NCBI GenBank assembly: GCA_963971405.1
Contig: OZ020490.1
Location: 29,227,464 to 29,291,463 of the forward strand
DNA: 64,000 bases
Direction of reading: 5' to 3'
DNA from: Psococerastis gibbosa
Taxonomy: Eukaryota > Arthropoda > Insecta > Psocodea > Psocidae
Both the position numbers and the translations under genes were made by a program. This document shows positions 60,620-64,000 of this stretch, piece by piece (within the stretch, counting starts at the first letter, position 1; every line of letters starts with the position of its first letter). The notes beneath the pieces were generated by a model. It worked only from the letters and a program-made list of their open reading frames with translations. It had not been told where the DNA came from and searched no databases.

Positions 60620-60905
60620 TGTTGATCATCTAGACATAATGAGTGTTGTAGAAGCGCAGCGTCTACGATGGCTGGAACACGTACGTGCAGAACAAAATGA
60701 TAAAAGCAAGCGTGAGGAGAAGAAGACTGCAGGAACATCCACGAAATCGCTGAAAAGACGATTAGAAACCGACCTGCGCGAGTTGGGAGGGGGTATAATA
60801 TATGGTGGAGATTCCTACAATACCGAGATGACTGGAAGAGTATTACAGAACAGGCCAATATCCACCGATGGCTGTAGAGCCAGAACAAGAAGCTGTTCAT
60901 GATTT
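60620..60905 (+). pseudogene. LINE C-terminal tail relic in ZF8 intron 2
   Basis: The readings VEAQRLRWLEHVR, then KSLKRRLETDLREL, then, after a frameshift, WWRFLQYRDDWKSITEQANIH follow the R-L-R-W-x-x-H-V ... W-x-x-x-V-x-x-A pattern at the end of many LINE proteins. It is frame-broken and cannot act. Confidence 0.72.
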
Positions 60906-61190
60906 AAATTAGTGGTTCCCAACCAGTGACGGTCTGCGGACCATTCAGGCCGACAATGTGTCGCTGCGGACCACCCCTTACATTTTATTCTTCTTCTTCT
61001 TCTTTTTAAGAATTCAAAGCCTTTCAAGGATATCACTATATTTAGCTTACTGTAGGATTTTAATGTACGACAAAGTTAATATGTAACTTGAGCACGCATG
61101 TTTTCTACAAGTTGTTCTATTCTCGGCTTAATGTTCTTGTTCATAGCAACTCAGGACCCAGGCAGATAGGTCCCTTAATCAATATCTTAC

Positions 61191-61268
61191 CATCATCATT
61201 GTCATAACTTGCATTTTCAGCCAGCACAGTGACTGCAAGCTCCGTTTTGATATCACAGTCGCTCAAAT
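61191..61268 (-). CDS. ZF8 exon 2
   Basis: A 78-nt phase-1 exon starting LSDCDIKTELAVTV and ending YDNDD, with acceptor TTCCAG and donor GTAAGA. IKTE fits the SUMO consensus. Confidence 0.82.
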
Positions 61269-61544
61269 CTGGAACAAATTATAAATATTGTCAAATGTTG
61301 GAAAGAATCCCTCAGATTGGGAATAATTTAATTACAGCAGCAGAAAATTATGAAGAAGTTGCTGTAGTATCCTGTTTGATTTATCGCGCCAAGGTGCACC
61401 TTCTTCTTCCAACAACTGTACTGTTCTTGTTCAGTTGTCGTTCAAGTGTGTGTTCAAGTTCCATTACAGATACGTAGTGTCATAAAATAAAAGGCTGAAA
61501 AATAGTTTATTTTACTATTGTAAGTTAGTCTAATCTCAATATCG

Positions 61545-61869
61545 ATGCTGCTGTGGAGTATATTAATGAAATGAGATACTACAACGCCCTACCCATCAGC
61601 CTTACTAATAAGGATTTTTCAGGATACAAGGCCGTGGTGACAAGGAAACTTAAAGAATGTCCATTGTACAGCTTGGACGAGTTCAGGGAAATAAGCTGGG
61701 ATGCTCAAACATAACCCCCCCCCCCCTCCCTCCATCTAACGTATGCTTCCACATGAAATTTTTTGTTTGTTTTTGTTTCTGTTCTAGATTTCTTTTGTTT
61801 TGGACGCCGTCTATCCCACCTTGGTGGGTCATGGACAAAGACTGATTGATTGATTGATTGATTGATTAT
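61545..61869 (+). mobile_element. LINE 3' end with (TGAT)n tail, 5'-truncated
   Basis: The reading MRYYNALPISLTNKDFSGYK, then LKECPLYSLDEFREI, matches the post-RT tail of animal LINEs. A C-run, a T-rich 3' UTR and an ATGGACAAAGACTGATTGATTGATT tail follow, a typical microsatellite-type LINE end. It lies in ZF8 intron 1. Confidence 0.78.
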
Positions 61870-62496
61870 AGGGTGGCCAGATTTCCAAAACGAAAAAAGA
61901 GTATGTATACAAGATATATAATTATATACATATACAATACAAGATCTATACAGGTATGAGCCAAGCGCGGGGGGGGGGGGGGGGGATGTGTGTCAAACTC
62001 TTCTCATTAAATCACTGATTGATGGGGTACCTATTTCTTGACAAAAAAATCCAAGTATAACAAGATTAATTATTCGCATACATAACCCTCCCCATAAAAT
62101 TTTACAATTATAAACAATAGCTACTTGAATATTAAAACTGGTAATCCATTCTACCTTGTGCATTTTTATCCGGCCTAAGTTACTTGTATATTTAGCTTAA
62201 GAGTGCACTTCCTCTTCTTCTCTACAAAATTCTGTAAAAGAGTAAGATCTGATTTAAAGAAGAGTATATTTGCATCAAAAGCACAAAAAGAAAGAGTATG
62301 TCGAATTTGGAACACAAAAGAGTATAAATACTCTTGAGAAGAGTATATCTGGCTACCCTAGTGGAGTATGCTTTCCGATACCCTGTGGAGTACCTGAGTA
62401 CTACACAGCCTACATTTATCCTATTTTCGAAAATGTCAGTTTTTAACCCTTCTTGTGAAGCCTCGTGTAATGTAGCAGCCTGGTGTAATGACTTAC

Positions 62497-62524
62497 CTCT
62501 CTCATTCTCATCATTAATATCCAT
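62497..62524 (-). CDS. ZF8 exon 1 (start exon)
   Basis: A 28-nt start exon reading MDINDENER with a GTAAGT donor in phase 1. Confidence 0.8.
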
Positions 62525-62624
62525 TAAAAAATATATATTTAATTGTTTTACTTACTTACAAAAAGTCATAATAACTTATAAACAGACTGAAAGAATCAAG
62601 AATGCATTAGTCAACAAACCCACG

Positions 62625-62735
62625 CGCCGTCGCCGACGTCACCGTTACTGCGCTTGCGCATAACTACCCGGTCATTTTCACCAACATAACAGGCTAATTT
62701 TTTGGCGGCAATCAAAGAGTATTCAAATTTTATAA
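62625..62735 (-). promoter_or_regulatory. ZF8 promoter candidate
   Basis: TGCGCTTGCGCAT at about 62650 resembles the NRF-1 palindrome. TTTTTTGGCGGCAATCAAAG with ATTCAAATTTTA at 62697-62732 matches the block upstream of ZF4 and ZF5. Both lie 125-210 bp upstream of the ATG. MITE A7 begins immediately beyond. Confidence 0.5.
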
Positions 62736-62881
62736 GGCGGGTATTCCATATGCGTACAACGTCAATGAAAATTATGAAATTGAAGGTGGTAACAGAATTT
62801 TAAGTATGTCTTTAATGTCTGCTACCACCTTCAATTTCATAATTTTCATTGACGTTGTACGTATGTGGAATGGGCACCTAA
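62733..62881. mobile_element. Fold-back MITE A7, 143 bp, TAA target duplication
   Basis: A palindrome at 62736-62878 with perfect TAA flanks (62733-62735, 62879-62881); arms ACGTCAATGAAAATTATGAA and the inverse. Confidence 0.88.
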
Positions 62882-62888
62882 GCATCAC

Positions 62889-63272
62889 GTAGGCGCCCAT
62901 TCCATTGACCGGCTAGGGCTATTTCCAAAACGGTGACGTGGTAGCAGACACTCAAGACTTAGGTAGCGTCTCCACCGACCTCGCATTGCAGATTGCAAGT
63001 GACATTGACGGAAATTAGAATTTTTCTTTTTATAGAAATCTATTAAAATGTTTGTAATTAACATTTCCCATGAAGCCATTTTTTAATTTTAGTTTGTTTG
63101 TGATTTTATTGTATGATCATTGATCAATTTTAACTATGGCATAGAGGAAAATAAACATTTCCGTCAATTCTGCAATGCGAGGTCGATGGAATGCCCACCT
63201 AAGTCTTGAGTGTCTGCTACCACGTCACCGTTTTGGAAATAGCCCTAGCCGGTCAATGGAATGGGCACCGTA
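62889..63272. mobile_element. Fold-back MITE A8, split by A9, GTA target duplication
   Basis: Outer arms 62892-62961 and 63200-63269 (ends GGCGCCCATTCC and GGAATGGGCACC), flanked by GTA on both sides. The arms include GGCTAGGGCTATTTCC and GTGACGTGGTAGCAGACACT. Confidence 0.88.
62962..63199. mobile_element. Fold-back MITE A9, nested at the palindrome centre of A8
   Basis: The ends GGTAGCGTCTCCACCGACC and the inverse-like GGTCGATGGAATGCCCACC are imperfect inverted repeats; CGCATTGCAGA and TCTGCAATGCG pair inside. Flanks are TTA and TAA, so it sits at the exact centre of A8. Confidence 0.82.
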
Positions 63273-63441
63273 CCAGGAAAAACGGTACCGTGCATGTTGT
63301 TGTTGTTTCTAACGCCTGCTTTCAGCATTTCTGCTTTAAGCAACCCTGTCAGCCTGGCGGGGGGAGTGAGTCTGTTTGTTAACTTGAGGCACCCTAAGGG
63401 CAGACTCTTTCACCTCGGGGAAAGGGGAGTTGACTAACAGG

Positions 63442-63655
63442 GTGGACCTCCTGATTATAGTGGATTCCGAACCACTTGGGGAACATGGTAAAGTCACACG
63501 ATTAAATCGGAGGTGACCAGGACTCGACTTATACTACCTGAGCGAGTTATCATGTCCCACCAGGTTCCCCTGCCAACGCTGTGCACACTACCAAGTTGCC
63601 GCAGCTTGAAACATGCTCTGCTCTAATGGAATCAACATGGTAAGGCCGTTGGTAC
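63442..63655 (+). repeat. Dispersed repeat D copy 2
   Basis: Same ordered blocks as 26632-26870. Class unknown. Confidence 0.7.
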
Positions 63656-63694
63656 CGTACATGTTGCCCAAGCGGCCGAGGTGGATTGCAGATT

Positions 63695-63855
63695 ATGTGT
63701 CGTGTTGCACATCAAATTAATAAAACCAATAAATTATGAGCCTTAAAAGAGGTTCAGGTACAATTAATACGAACTTGTCAACAATTTAATTGTACCTGGG
63801 CCTTTAAGTTGATTTAATTTGATGTGCAAGTGTGCAATACGACATACCTTTGCAT
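63695..63855. mobile_element. Fold-back element, about 160 bp
   Basis: The arms TGTCGTGTTGCACATCAAATTA and the inverse (ATTTGATGTGCAAG...CAATACGACA), and the inner GGTACAATTAAT/ATTTAATTGTACC, pair across a short loop. Not related to families A or B. Confidence 0.7.
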
Positions 63856-64000
63856 TTGAAAATACCCAGGGAATTACATTTCCAACCCTCCGAAAAAAAA
63901 TTTAGTTCTACCAAAAGGTAGTTTAACCTCGAGATTGTTATTAAATTTTTACCGCATTTATAAATATACACATAATAACCGAGATACGGCGGCTATTCCA

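Overview
This is a repeat-dense animal nuclear DNA window. GT-AG introns split the coding exons. C2H2 zinc-finger and THAP genes sit among tRNA-derived SINEs, LINE tails, a Penelope-like fragment, hAT, Tc1 and P-type DNA transposons, and many fold-back MITEs. An invertebrate, perhaps an arthropod, fits the short acidic N-terminal exons and the repeat mix. I cannot name the species from the sequence.

The backbone is a tandem cluster of C2H2 zinc-finger genes, all on the minus strand, labelled ZF1 to ZF8 here from left to right. Each has one long 3' exon with 9-15 intact fingers. One to three tiny upstream exons encode a start and acidic peptides with psi-K-x-E (SUMO-consensus-like) motifs. Every intron I could place in the ZF genes is phase 1, so the small exons are interchangeable. 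ZF1, ZF4, ZF5, ZF6, ZF7 and ZF8 look intact. ZF2 is a pseudogene, ZF3 is cut short by a stop codon, and a further relic lies at 40.9-41.4 kb.

Layout. 0-1.4 kb: MITEs, a SINE body, and a possible promoter and exon-1 relic of a further copy. 1.4-28.2 kb: three copies of one duplicated unit. Unit 1 (about 1.44-11.65 kb, ZF1) carries a 2.3 kb hAT element just upstream of the start codon. Unit 2 (about 11.65-22.04 kb, ZF2) is split by a 7.0 kb P/THAP9-type transposon and has lost exon 1. Unit 3 (about 22.04-28.17 kb) holds ZF3. 28.3-32.0 kb: Penelope-like fragment and ZF4. 32.0-40.0 kb: ZF5, whose introns hold tRNA-SINEs and a Tc1 copy. 40.1-45 kb: LINE tail, ZF relic and unassigned DNA. 45.3-49.9 kb: ZF6. 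49.97-51.25 kb: a small THAP gene with two alternative first exons. 52.5-56.2 kb: ZF7. 59.2-62.5 kb: ZF8. 62.7-64 kb: nested fold-back elements.

The ZF proteins are expected to be nuclear DNA-binding regulators; their targets cannot be read from sequence. Five of the promoters share an E2F-like motif about 130-190 bp upstream of the ATG (distance for ZF1 corrected for the hAT insertion), which suggests common regulation. Most other DNA in the window is transposon-derived.
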